DNA from: DASVDK01 sp036381125 [NCBI: Thermodesulfobacteriota bacterium]
Lineage (GTDB): Bacteria; DASVDK01
Length of the DNA: 19,025 bases
NCBI GenBank assembly: GCA_036381125.1
Contig: DASVDK010000324.1
Location: forward strand, 1 to 19,025
Reading direction: 5' to 3'
This document shows positions 7,681-15,278 of this stretch, in pieces. Position 1 is the stretch's first letter. The number at the start of each line of letters is the position of its first letter. The notes below the pieces were generated by a model. That model ran no database searches and was not told the origin of the DNA. It saw only the letters and a list, made by a program, of their open reading frames with translations. Both the position numbers and the translations under genes were made by a program.

Positions 7681-8925
7681 TCAGGACGCGCGGCGGCCGG
7701 TTGGCTGGACCTCGGCCGCACGGGCGGCGGCGGCCCGCACGGCGCCGAGGGCGCGCGCCGGCTCGGCCCGGTGGACGTGCACGCGCCGCGCGCCGACGAA
7801 CGCCGCCAGGTCGGCCAGGGCCCGTCCCATCGCCTCGGCCGTACCGGCCGGGCAGCCGGGCTCGAGGTGGATCGCCGCCGCGACGAGCGTCCCGTCGGCC
7901 CGCTCGTGCTTCACGTCCGCCCGGCCGACCAGGCGACCGTCGACGAGGAGGGGCAGGACGTAGTAGCCGTACCGCCGCTTCGCTTCCGGCGTGTAGATCT
8001 CGATCGCGAAGTCGAAGCCGAAGAGGCGCGCCGTGCGATCGCGCGTCCAGACGAGCGAGTCGAAGGGGGAGAGGAGCACCGGCGGGTGGCGCGGCCGCCT
8101 CGGCCGGACTGCGAACGCCTCGGCCGGGAGGTAGGCCGGCTGGCGCCACCCCTCGACCCGCGCCGGCACGAGGCGTCCCGCCTCGACCAGGGCCGCGAGC
8201 GCCGGCTTCGTGTCGTGCGGCGGGAGGCGAAAGTAGTCGGCGAGGTCTCGCGCGGTCGCGACGCCGAGGGCAGCCGCCGCGCGCGCCACGAGGTGCGCCG
8301 CCGACTCGGCCGCCGACGGCGGCCGCGTGTCGACGTCGGGGGGCAGGACCCGCTCGGCAAGGTCGTAGACGCGCTGGAAGCCGTGCCGGCGATCGGCCAC
8401 CATGAGGAGACCCTGGTCGAAGAGGTCCTCGAGGACGAGCTTGGCCGGCTTCCAGTCCCACCAGGAGCCCCGCCCCTTGCGCTCGTCCTCGAACGCGGCC
8501 GCGGTGAGCGGACCCTCGTCGCGGATCCGCGCGAGGATCGGCGCGGCCAGGTGGCCGTACCGCTCGCGGACCTCGGCCCACCAGCCGCGCGGTCGCTCGC
8601 GGCGCGCGAACATGCGCGGCAGGAACCAGCGGTACTCGGCCATCGGCAGCCACGAGGCGGCGTGGCCCCAGTACTCGAAGACGGCGCGTCGCCGGTAGGC
8701 GACCCGGTGGAGGTCGGCGGGTCGATACGCGCCGAGGCGCGAGTAGACGGCCAGTTCGTGGCTGCGAGCCACGACGTTCACCGAGTCGAGCTGCACGGCG
8801 CCGAGCCGGACGAGCAACGCGGCCAGGCGGCCCGGTCCGGGCCTGGCGGGCCGACGGTCGAAGCCCTGCGCGGCGAGGGCAAGGGCGCGCGCGTCGTCGA
8901 GCGAGAGGGAGACGGGCGAGGGCAT
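7681..8925 (-). CDS. ycaQ: YcaQ/AlkX-type winged-helix DNA glycosylase
   Basis: This family of winged-helix DNA-binding proteins includes E. coli YcaQ (AlkX) and Streptomyces AlkZ. These glycosylases excise bulky alkylated purines and unhook interstrand crosslinks, including those from nitrogen-mustard- or azinomycin-type agents. The 414 residues match the family's usual size. The N-terminal block LGAVQLDSVNVVARSHELAV carries the catalytic Q-x-D pair (Q45, D47), followed by VFEYWGHAASWLP, WDWKPAKLVLEDLFDQG, PVLLSPFDSLVWTRDRTARLF and YYVLPLLVDGRLVGRADVK, all familiar from YcaQ homologues. The ATG start has no Shine-Dalgarno; instead TAGAAT lies 7 nt upstream. It is divergent from the CorC-type gene and shows no toxin or antibiotic cluster nearby, so a housekeeping repair role of the YcaQ kind is more likely than self-resistance. 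Confidence 0.9.
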   Translation of the reverse strand: MPSPVSLSLDDARALALAAQGFDRRPARPGPGRLAALLVRLGAVQLDSVNVVARSHELAVYSRLGAYRPADLHRVAYRRRAVFEYWGHAASWLPMAEYRWFLPRMFARRERPRGWWAEVRERYGHLAAPILARIRDEGPLTAAAFEDERKGRGSWWDWKPAKLVLEDLFDQGLLMVADRRHGFQRVYDLAERVLPPDVDTRPPSAAESAAHLVARAAAALGVATARDLADYFRLPPHDTKPALAALVEAGRLVPARVEGWRQPAYLPAEAFAVRPRRPRHPPVLLSPFDSLVWTRDRTARLFGFDFAIEIYTPEAKRRYGYYVLPLLVDGRLVGRADVKHERADGTLVAAAIHLEPGCPAGTAEAMGRALADLAAFVGARRVHVHRAEPARALGAVRAAAARAAEVQPTGRRAS

Positions 8926-8932
8926 CGGGGCG

Positions 8933-8938
8933 ATTCTA
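8933..8938 (-). promoter_or_regulatory. -10-like box at leaderless distance from ycaQ
   Basis: On the minus strand TAGAAT (5 of 6 consensus bases) lies 7 nt before the ATG at 8923-8925. There is no Shine-Dalgarno in the intervening cgccccg. No convincing -35 box is visible. Confidence 0.4.
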
Positions 8939-8978
8939 GCCGACCGTCCGACTCCGCACCCGGTTCGTCGAGGAGACC

Positions 8979-10316
8979 ATGGGAAGCGTCTACGTCGAGA
9001 TCGTGACTGTCCTGGTGCTCATCGTCCTGAACGGCGTCTTCGCGATGTCGGAGATGGCGCTCGTCGCGGCGCGGCGCTCGCGCCTCGAGGCGCTGGCGGA
9101 GTCGGGCAGCCGTCCGGCTCGCGCCGCGCTCGGCCTTGCCGCCGACCCGGGGCGGTTCCTCTCCACCGTCCAGATCGGCATCACCCTCGTCGGCATCCTC
9201 GCCGGCGCCGTGTCCGGCGCCACCATCGCCGACCGATTCGGCGACTACCTCGACACGTTTCCCGCCCTGAGGCCCTACGGCGACACGATCGCCATCGGGC
9301 TCGTGGTCGCCGCGACGACCTATCTCTCGCTGATCGTGGGCGAGCTGGTGCCCAAGCAGATTGCCCTCGGGCGGCCCGAGGCGATCGCGATGGCCACCGC
9401 ACGGCCCATGGGGCGCCTCTCCCGGGTGGCGGGCCCCCTCGTCACGCTGCTCGACGTGTCGACCGAGGCGGTGCTGCGCGTCCTGCGGATCGAGCGCAGG
9501 CCCGAGGAGGCGGTGACCGAGGAGGAGATCCGCACCCTCATCACCCAGGGGACGCGGGCCGGCGTGCTGCAGCCCGCCGAGCGGGACATGCTCGAGGGGG
9601 TCATGCGTCTCGCCGACCGCCCCGTCCGCACCATCATGACGCCGCGGCCCGAGGTCGTCTGGATCGATCTCGCCGACAGTCCCGCCGAGGTGCGGCGCAA
9701 GGTGCTCGGGGCCAGCGTCTCGCGCTTTCCGCTGGTCAACGGCCGCCTCGACGAGGTCGTCGGCATCGTGGAGGCGCGCGACGTCCTCGCGCGCGGCGAG
9801 CCGGCCGGCGCGGACCTGCGCGCGGTGATGCGGCCGGTCCTCGCGGTCCACGAGGGGACCCCGGCCCTCCGCGTCCTCGAGCGGTTCCGGAGCGCGTCGA
9901 CGACGCTCGCCCTCGTGGTCGACGAGTTCGGCGGCGTCGAGGGGGTGGTCACCGCCAGCGACGTCCTCGAGGCGATCGTCGGCGAGCTGCCGGAGGCCGG
10001 GCGCGAGGCCGGGCCGAGGGCGGTCGATCGCGGCGACGGCTCGTGGCTCGTCGACGGGCTCATGCCGGTGGACGAGGTCCGCGAACGCGTGCCCGGCATC
10101 GTGCTGCCGGAGGCGCGCGGCTACTCGACGCTCGCCGGGTTCGTCCTCGCCCAGCTCGGCCACATCCCGCGCCCCGGCGAGGCGTTCACCCACGGGGGCT
10201 TTCGGTTCGAGGTCGTCGACATGGACGGCCGGCGGGTCGACGTGGTCCTGATCTCGCCGTTGGCCCCGGCCGGGCAGGCGGCGGGCGACGACGGGGAGAG
10301 GGAGGTGGAGCGATGA
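8979..10316 (+). CDS. CNNM/CorC-type membrane transporter (DUF21-CBS-CorC_HlyC)
   Basis: A membrane protein of the family once labelled hemolysin C and now linked to Mg2+/Co2+ (and related divalent cation) efflux. The 445 residues show the expected order: a DUF21 membrane domain (1-~180) with the signature FAMSEMALVAARRSRLE (21-37) and GELVPK (121-126); a pair of CBS domains (~205-325; MTPRPEVVWIDL, FPLVNGRLDEVVGIVEARDV, VVDEFGGVEGVVTASDVLEAI) that bind ATP-Mg in relatives; and a C-terminal CorC/HlyC domain (~340-425; DGLMPVDEVRE, YSTLAGFVLAQLG). The ATG is preceded by AGGAG. Its stop overlaps the start of the next gene (ATGA), so the two are translationally coupled. Confidence 0.93.
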   Translation: MGSVYVEIVTVLVLIVLNGVFAMSEMALVAARRSRLEALAESGSRPARAALGLAADPGRFLSTVQIGITLVGILAGAVSGATIADRFGDYLDTFPALRPYGDTIAIGLVVAATTYLSLIVGELVPKQIALGRPEAIAMATARPMGRLSRVAGPLVTLLDVSTEAVLRVLRIERRPEEAVTEEEIRTLITQGTRAGVLQPAERDMLEGVMRLADRPVRTIMTPRPEVVWIDLADSPAEVRRKVLGASVSRFPLVNGRLDEVVGIVEARDVLARGEPAGADLRAVMRPVLAVHEGTPALRVLERFRSASTTLALVVDEFGGVEGVVTASDVLEAIVGELPEAGREAGPRAVDRGDGSWLVDGLMPVDEVRERVPGIVLPEARGYSTLAGFVLAQLGHIPRPGEAFTHGGFRFEVVDMDGRRVDVVLISPLAPAGQAAGDDGEREVER

Positions 10317-11077
10317 GACGGCTCGACGGGCGGGTGGCGATCGTCACGGGCGCGGCATCGGGCATCGGCCGGGCGACCGCGCGGCGCTTCGCGGCGGAGG
10401 GCGCGTTCGTCGTCGTCGCCGACATCGACGAGGCGGCGGCGGCCGAGACGGTGCGGCTGGTCGAGGGCGAGGGGGGCCGCGCGGCGGCGGCCCGGACCGA
10501 CGTGACGCAACGCGCCGACGTCGACCGCCTGATCGCCGGGACCGCCGAGCGCCACGGCCGCCTCGACGTCCTGGTCAACAACGCCGGCTACCCGCAGGGG
10601 CCGACCCCCGTCGAGGCGGTCACCGACGACCACTACGACCGGGTCATGGCCGTCAACGTGCGCGGCGTCTGGCTCGGCTGCCAGGCGGCGGTGCCGATCA
10701 TGAAGGCGCAGCGGCGCGGGGTGATCCTCTCGGTCACCTCCACCGCGGGCATCCGCGTTCGGCCAGGCTTCAACGCCTACGCGATGGCCAAGGGCGCGGT
10801 GAACACGCTCACGAAGTCGCTCGCCATCGAGCTGGCGCCCTGGGGGATCCGCGTGAACGCCATCGCCCCGGTCGCCACCGACACGCCGATGCTGCGCGAC
10901 TTCATCGGCCGGCAGCGGGACGAGGCCGAGGGGCGCCGGGCGTTCCTGGCCTCGATCCCCCTCGGACGGCTCAACACGCCCGAGGACAACGCCGCGGCGC
11001 TCGCCTACCTCGCCTCCGACGACGCCGCCATGGTGACCGGCACCATCCTCGAGGTGGACGGGGGGAGGGACATCTAG
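10313..11077 (+). CDS. Short-chain dehydrogenase/reductase, classical type
   Basis: An NAD(P)(H)-dependent oxidoreductase of 254 residues. It has the Rossmann glycine motif TGAASGIG (12-19), an acidic D37 after the second strand (VADID) that favours NAD(H), the NNAG motif (89-92), N115, and the catalytic S143, Y156 and K160 (YAMAK). The C-terminus VTGTILEVDGG is typical. The start codon lies in an ATGA overlap with the CorC-type gene and is preceded by a purine-rich GGGAGAGGGAGGTGGAG, so translation is both coupled and independently primed. The substrate cannot be deduced; relatives are annotated as 3-oxoacyl-ACP reductase, glucose dehydrogenase or other alcohol dehydrogenases. Its stop TAG overlaps the stop of the convergent esterase in CTAG. 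Confidence 0.92.
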   Translation: MRRLDGRVAIVTGAASGIGRATARRFAAEGAFVVVADIDEAAAAETVRLVEGEGGRAAAARTDVTQRADVDRLIAGTAERHGRLDVLVNNAGYPQGPTPVEAVTDDHYDRVMAVNVRGVWLGCQAAVPIMKAQRRGVILSVTSTAGIRVRPGFNAYAMAKGAVNTLTKSLAIELAPWGIRVNAIAPVATDTPMLRDFIGRQRDEAEGRRAFLASIPLGRLNTPEDNAAALAYLASDDAAMVTGTILEVDGGRDI

Positions 11078-11742
11078 AGCCGGTCCCCGCGCCCCCAGGC
11101 GTCGAGCGCGAGCACCCTCACGAGGAACCGCCCGAGGTCGCGCAGCTCCGGCTCGATGATCTGGTGCCCCATCGGGTACTCGTGCAGCTCGACCGGCACG
11201 CCGGCCTCCCGCAAGGCGCGCTCGGCGACGCGGCTGCCGTCGACCGGCACCACGTCGTCGAAGGTCCCGTGCGCCAGGAAGACCGGCGTGCCGGCCTGCG
11301 CCGGGGCCAGCTCCGCCGGCAATCGCTCGGGGTCGAACAGGAACCCGGAGAGGGGCGCCAGCCCCGCGAGCCGTCTCGGGTAGCGCAGGCCGGCGTCGAG
11401 CGTGAGGACGCCGCCCTGGGAGAAGCCGCAGACGACGGTCCGCTCGGGCGCGCGGCCCGACGCGGCCAGTTCGTCCAGGAGGCCGTGGAGGCGCCGCCGG
11501 CTCTCGCGGATGCCCGACTCGTGGCGGGGCGGCATCTCGAACCAGGCCCAGCCCTGCCCGAAGGCGTGCACGACGGGCATCCACCCTTGTGGGAACACCC
11601 ACCGCACGCCGGGCAGCGCGAGCGCGTCCGCCACGCCGACGAGGTCCTCGGCGCTGGCGCCGAGGCCGTGGATGGCGACCACGGTCGCGGTCGGCGCGGG
11701 TCCGGACTCGGGATCGAGGGTGAGCACGTGCAGGTCGGTCAC
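11074..11742 (-). CDS. Phospholipase/carboxylesterase family alpha/beta hydrolase
   Basis: A 222-residue alpha/beta hydrolase of the small carboxylesterase/acyl-protein thioesterase group. The oxyanion-region HGLGASAEDLVGVADAL, the nucleophile elbow GFSQGG (Ser), the Asp in HGTFDDVVP and the His in PMGHQI complete the catalytic triad. FPQGWMPVV and GWAWFEMPP are also typical of the family. No signal peptide is present, so the enzyme is probably cytoplasmic. The GTG start is supported by GGAGGAG upstream and a TATGAT box about 30 bp further on. The natural ester is unknown. Confidence 0.9.
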   Translation of the reverse strand: MTDLHVLTLDPESGPAPTATVVAIHGLGASAEDLVGVADALALPGVRWVFPQGWMPVVHAFGQGWAWFEMPPRHESGIRESRRRLHGLLDELAASGRAPERTVVCGFSQGGVLTLDAGLRYPRRLAGLAPLSGFLFDPERLPAELAPAQAGTPVFLAHGTFDDVVPVDGSRVAERALREAGVPVELHEYPMGHQIIEPELRDLGRFLVRVLALDAWGRGDRL

Positions 11743-11768
11743 GGCGACTCCTCCGGCGACGAGCGAGG

Positions 11769-11774
11769 ATCATA
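11769..11774 (-). promoter_or_regulatory. -10-like box of the esterase gene
   Basis: TATGAT on the minus strand (5 of 6 consensus bases) lies about 26 nt before the GTG at 11742, leaving room for a ~20-nt leader carrying the GGAGGAG ribosome binding site. It sits back to back with the TATCCT box of the divergent gene. No clear -35 is seen. Confidence 0.35.
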
Positions 11775-11796
11775 GCGAGGGGCGGGCGGCCCCTGG

Positions 11797-11802
11797 TATC
11801 CT
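11797..11802 (+). promoter_or_regulatory. -10-like box at leaderless distance from the thrC-like gene
   Basis: TATCCT followed by 6 nt (cgtcgc) and then the ATG at 11809. There is no Shine-Dalgarno. The same TATCCT-N6-ATG arrangement occurs before typA at 18540. Confidence 0.4.
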
Positions 11803-11808
11803 CGTCGC

Positions 11809-12999
11809 ATGCCCCTCCCGTTCTCGCCCGAGGCCTGGCCGCCGCTGAGGTGCCCTGCCTGCGGCGCGACGGCCCCGCTCGACACGGCCGCCTACCGGTG
11901 CGTCCGGCCGGGTTGCGGCGGGCCCTGGAGCTTCCGCCTCCCGTCGCCCGCGTTTCCGAGGGACGCGATCGCGAGGCGGCCGGCCACCATGTGGCGCTAC
12001 GTGGAGGCGCTGCCCCTCCTCCCGGAGCCGGTGACGCTCGGCGAGGCGGTGACCCCGCTCGTGCCGCTCGCGCCGCCGCGGCCGCTCGCCGGCGCGAGCC
12101 TCACGCTCCTTGCGAAGCCGGAGGGCGGCCTGCCGACCGGATCCTACAAGGACCGGGGCTCGGCCGTGCTCGTGAGCCTGCTTGCCGCCCTCGGCGTGCG
12201 CAGGGCGGTCGAGGACTCCTCGGGCAACGCCGCTGCGTCGCTGGCCGCGTACGCGGCCAGGGCGGGGATCGCGCTCACCGTCTTCTGCCCGGCCTCGGCC
12301 TCGGCCGGCAAGCTCCTGCAGGTCCGCCTCGCGGGGCAGCCGCTCAGGCGCATCGAGGGGCCCAGGCCGCGAGCCACGGCGGCGCTCCTCGCTCACCTCG
12401 AGACGAGCGGCGAGCGGTACGCCTCGCACCTCTGGCACCCCTTCTTCATCGAGGGGCTCAAGACCATGGCGTTCGAGATCGCCGAGGCGCTCGGCTGGCG
12501 CGCGCCCGACGCGGTCGTCGCGCCGTGCGGCGCCGGCAGCATCCTCCTCGGGCTCCACCGCGGCTTCGTCGAGCTGCGCGACGCCGGGGTGATCGACCGG
12601 CTGCCGCGCCTGCTCGCCGTGCAGGCCGAGGCGGTCGCCCCGGTCGCGTCCGCGTGGCAGGCGGGCCGGCGGTCGGGCGACGTGCCGCCGGTCGCCGAGC
12701 CGAAGCCGAGCCTCGCCGAGGGGATCCTGCTGCCCGCGCCGGTCCGCGGCGCCGAGCTGCTCGCGGCGCTGGCCGAGTCGGACGGTGCCGCGGTCACGGT
12801 CTCCGAGGAGCAGATCGCCGACGGCGTTCGCGCCCTCGGCGCCCAGGGCTTCGCCGTGGAGCCGACGTCGGCGGTCGTCTGGCACGGACTCGTGCGTCTG
12901 CGGCAGGCAGGGGCGCTGCGCGACGGCGACACGGTGGTCGCCGTGCTCTCGGGCCACGGGCTCAAGGCCGCCGGAGCGATCGGACGGGTCCTCGGCTAG
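11809..12999 (+). CDS. Threonine synthase-type PLP enzyme
   Basis: Threonine synthase converts O-phosphohomoserine to threonine with PLP. The 396-residue protein begins with a zinc-ribbon-like segment (CPAC at 15-18 and CVRPGC at 31-36). The fold-type-II PLP core follows: the Schiff-base motif GSYKDRG with K114, DSSGNAAASLAAYAARAG, the cofactor phosphate loop APCGAGSILLG, and the C-terminal SGHGLKAA, close to the TGHGLK of threonine synthases. The phosphate loop differs from the common PVGNGG form, so a related lyase or synthase activity is possible. It starts without a Shine-Dalgarno, 6 nt after a -10-like box, and its last 38 bp overlap the convergent methanopterin gene. No other threonine genes (hom, thrB) are nearby. 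Confidence 0.85.
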   Translation: MPLPFSPEAWPPLRCPACGATAPLDTAAYRCVRPGCGGPWSFRLPSPAFPRDAIARRPATMWRYVEALPLLPEPVTLGEAVTPLVPLAPPRPLAGASLTLLAKPEGGLPTGSYKDRGSAVLVSLLAALGVRRAVEDSSGNAAASLAAYAARAGIALTVFCPASASAGKLLQVRLAGQPLRRIEGPRPRATAALLAHLETSGERYASHLWHPFFIEGLKTMAFEIAEALGWRAPDAVVAPCGAGSILLGLHRGFVELRDAGVIDRLPRLLAVQAEAVAPVASAWQAGRRSGDVPPVAEPKPSLAEGILLPAPVRGAELLAALAESDGAAVTVSEEQIADGVRALGAQGFAVEPTSAVVWHGLVRLRQAGALRDGDTVVAVLSGHGLKAAGAIGRVLG

Positions 13000-14032
13000 C
13001 GGCGACGCGCGCCCCGTCGTTGTCCGGAGCGGACACGAAGAGCTCGGCCCCCGCGTCGTGCGTCTCGAGCCACCGCGCGACGCGACCGGCCACCGCGTCG
13101 GCCTCGGCCTGCGAGGCGACGAGCGCGTAGCAGGCCGGTCCGAAGGCGCTCCGGCCGGCGCACGCGACCCCCGCATCGACGAGCGCCGCGAGCACCCCGG
13201 CGGTGACCGGGGGAAGCTCCACCTCCTCGGCCGCGAGCCGCTGCACCACCATGAGGCTGCGGCCGAAGGTGGCGAGGTCCCCCACCACGACCGCCGGCAG
13301 CGCCTCCATGAGGAGCCGACGGCAGATCTCGGCCACCCGCTCGACCCGCGGCCCCTGGTCCCGCTCCGGTCGGGAGGGCGCCGGCCGGCCGCCGCGCCCG
13401 TCCCGGGGGACGACCACGACGAATCGCCAGGCGTCGGGCACCGCGTAGCGCGCCAGGACCAGAGGCCCGGCCGCCGGTTCGGCCTCGGACGGCGCGACCG
13501 GCTGGCCGCCGTCGACGACGAGCCCTCCCGAGGCGAAGACCCCGACCCCGATGCCGGAGCGGAGGCCCCGCCGCAGCGCGCGCGCCACGACGGTCGCATC
13601 GAGCGGGAAGCCGGCCGCGTGGGCGAGCGCGGTGCCGACGGCCAGGGCGAGCTGCGTGCCGCTGCCGAACCCGGTGTGGGGGACCGGCGCGTCGAGGAGG
13701 CGCACCCGGGCGGCGCGCGGGGCGGGGAGTCCGGCGAGCCGGTGACGGATGACGATCTCGGCGAGTTGCCCGGAGACCTCCTCGGTGCCCGGCTCGCCGA
13801 GGCGCGCCGCGAGCGCGGGGGCGACGTCGGTCACGTCGTCGCGCCCCTCCGCCACCACGACGACGTCGGTGCGCGGGCCGTCGATCGCCACGCCGAGGCC
13901 GCCGAAGCGCCGCCCGAACCCGCCGTCGAGGTCGAGCAGGCCGAGGTGCAGGCGCGCGGGCGCCGAGACGGTGACGGCGGGTGCCGGGGCCGCCGAGCGG
14001 CGCGCGGGCGTGCGGGAACCGGGGCGGCTCAC
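12962..14032 (-). CDS. mptG: Beta-ribofuranosylaminobenzene 5'-phosphate (beta-RFAP) synthase
   Basis: In known members this GHMP-superfamily enzyme couples 4-hydroxybenzoate or p-aminobenzoate with PRPP, releasing CO2 and pyrophosphate, as the first committed step of (tetrahydro)methanopterin synthesis. The 356 residues carry the family landmarks: SAPARLHLGLLDLDGGFGRR (23-42), GGLGVAID, the glycine-rich HTGFGSGTQLALAVGTAL (119-136), RSGIGVGVFASGGLVVDGG, and the C-terminal GRSAFGPACYALV. The GTG start lacks a clear Shine-Dalgarno; the first ~20 residues are a Pro/Ala/Arg extension and the conserved domain begins near residue 20. In bacteria this gene marks methanopterin-dependent C1 oxidation (methylotrophs, planctomycetes, Rokubacteria-type lineages). 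No fae, mch, mtd or fhc genes are in the window. Confidence 0.88.
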   Translation of the reverse strand: MSRPGSRTPARRSAAPAPAVTVSAPARLHLGLLDLDGGFGRRFGGLGVAIDGPRTDVVVVAEGRDDVTDVAPALAARLGEPGTEEVSGQLAEIVIRHRLAGLPAPRAARVRLLDAPVPHTGFGSGTQLALAVGTALAHAAGFPLDATVVARALRRGLRSGIGVGVFASGGLVVDGGQPVAPSEAEPAAGPLVLARYAVPDAWRFVVVVPRDGRGGRPAPSRPERDQGPRVERVAEICRRLLMEALPAVVVGDLATFGRSLMVVQRLAAEEVELPPVTAGVLAALVDAGVACAGRSAFGPACYALVASQAEADAVAGRVARWLETHDAGAELFVSAPDNDGARVAASRGPVRSLRRP

Positions 14033-14070
14033 GGCGACAGCGTCTCACGGGAGGCAGGGCCGCGCAAGCG

Positions 14071-14099
14071 GGTCGCGGCCGGCCAGACGGCGGCCGACC
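14071..14099 (-). terminator. Possible hairpin after the AbrB-family gene
   Basis: GGTCG (14071-14075) plus GCCG (14078-14081) can pair with CGGCCGACC (14091-14099), leaving a 2-nt bulge and a 9-nt loop. It lies 12 bp beyond the stop of the AbrB-family gene and before the beta-RFAP synthase start, so it would separate two same-strand genes. No T-run is seen. Confidence 0.3.
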
Positions 14100-14110
14100 G
14101 GCGGCAGCCG

Positions 14111-15214
14111 TCAGTCGTCCCCGGCCTCCTGCGCTTCCGAGGGCCGAAGCGCACGCCCGAGGTAGCGCGCCACGCGGAACACGTGGCCCGAGAGCAGCAG
14201 GATCATCAGGATCCGGACCACGTGGAACGCCGCCACGATCGGGACGCCGAGCTGCAGCACCTTGGCCGTGATCGAGATCTCCGGCAGCCCGCCGGGGGCG
14301 GTCGCGAGGAGCGCGGTCGGCAGTCGCAGCTCCGTGGCTGCCGCGACGAGCCCGCCCAGGCCGGCGCTCGCCGCGAGGATCGCGAGGCTGCTGGCGAGTG
14401 CGGCCAGCGCCACGCGGTGCGCGCGCGACAGGAAGTCGCGCCGGAATCGGGCGCCCAGGGCGCAGCCCATGAGGAGCTGCGCCGCGTTGCTGACCGGTCT
14501 GGGGATGCCCGAGGGGATGCTCTCCGTCACCGCGAAGGCGATGCCGACGATCATCGGCCCGAGGAGCCAGGGGTTGGTCACGTTGAGGCGCGAGGCCGCG
14601 AGGGCGGCGCCCGTCGCCATGGCCAGCATCGCGACCAGACCTGGCACGTTCACGCCCACGACCGGCGGGACGTACGGGTCGACGCCCGACGCGCCCCAGA
14701 GCGTCATGCCGACCGGCACGAGGACGACGACGACCGCCACGCGGATCGACTGCGCGAGGAGGACCGGTAGCACGTCGGCCCGGTGCCGCTCGGCCATGTT
14801 CGACATCTCCGCGAGGCCGCCCGGGATCGTGCAGAAGAAGGCGGTCGTGCGGTCGACGTCGGCGAGCCAGGCGAAGACCGGGCCGACGAGGATCCCGAGG
14901 AGGATCGAGCCGGCGCCCGCCGCCACCATGAGCGGCAGGTAGGTGGCGATGCGCTCGACCACCGGCGGGGCGAAGTAGAGGCCGATCGCCAGGCCGATGA
15001 CGATCTGCCCCGCCTGCCGCCCCCCCGGCGGGCCGTCCAGCTCGGCGCCGAGGCCGCCGAGGACCGCCATGGCGAGGAGCGGGCCGAGGAGCCAGGGCAC
15101 CGGCATGCGAGCGAAGCTGGCGAACGCTCCGGCCGCCATGCAGGCGGCCATCGCGTAGAGCGCAGACCGGTTCGATCGGCGCTCGGCGGCGCCGCGCTGT
15201 TCGTCGGAGGGCAT
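14111..15214 (-). CDS. AbrB-family (PF05145-type) integral membrane protein
   Basis: A 367-residue protein of about ten hydrophobic segments, from the family often labelled 'ammonia monooxygenase' or AbrB-family transporter; its physiological role is not settled. The sequence is an evident internal duplication. VPWLLGPL (39-46) is echoed by NPWLLGPM (214-221), PGGLAEMS (131-138) by PGGLPEIS (307-314), and IVIGLAIGLYF by LLMGCALGARF. Such duplication with PGG.xE.S loops points to an inverted or tandem-repeat transporter fold. The ATG start lacks a strong ribosome binding site; a TATACT box lies 35 bp upstream. It follows the aldo/keto reductase by 64 bp but seems to have its own promoter. The 'monooxygenase' label should not be taken as enzymatic function. 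Confidence 0.88.
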   Translation of the reverse strand: MPSDEQRGAAERRSNRSALYAMAACMAAGAFASFARMPVPWLLGPLLAMAVLGGLGAELDGPPGGRQAGQIVIGLAIGLYFAPPVVERIATYLPLMVAAGAGSILLGILVGPVFAWLADVDRTTAFFCTIPGGLAEMSNMAERHRADVLPVLLAQSIRVAVVVVLVPVGMTLWGASGVDPYVPPVVGVNVPGLVAMLAMATGAALAASRLNVTNPWLLGPMIVGIAFAVTESIPSGIPRPVSNAAQLLMGCALGARFRRDFLSRAHRVALAALASSLAILAASAGLGGLVAAATELRLPTALLATAPGGLPEISITAKVLQLGVPIVAAFHVVRILMILLLSGHVFRVARYLGRALRPSEAQEAGDD

Positions 15215-15249
15215 CGAGTCTCTGTTCAGGGGGTCTGGAAGCCGCCGGG

Positions 15250-15255
15250 AGTATA
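15250..15255 (-). promoter_or_regulatory. -10-like box upstream of the AbrB-family gene
   Basis: TATACT (5 of 6 bases) on the minus strand in the 64-bp gap between the aldo/keto reductase and the AbrB-family gene. Transcription would begin about 29 nt before the ATG. At 17-bp spacing only TGCGGA is found as a -35, so the box is suggestive only. Confidence 0.35.
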
Positions 15256-15278
15256 CCGCTCGGGATCGGCGTTCCGCA

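Noticed and set aside
11809-14032. A dedicated new biosynthetic system formed by the thrC-like and beta-RFAP genes
   Set aside because: The genes are convergent rather than an operon, and each is explained by a known family; kept only as a context finding.
12785-14770. A 661-codon plus-strand open frame opposite the beta-RFAP synthase and AbrB-family genes
   Set aside because: Composition is Arg/Glu/His-rich without motifs; it is the antisense of two recognised genes.
14111-15214. Ammonia monooxygenase enzyme
   Set aside because: That label is historical for this membrane family. The sequence shows a duplicated transporter-like fold and no metal-site pattern of a monooxygenase.
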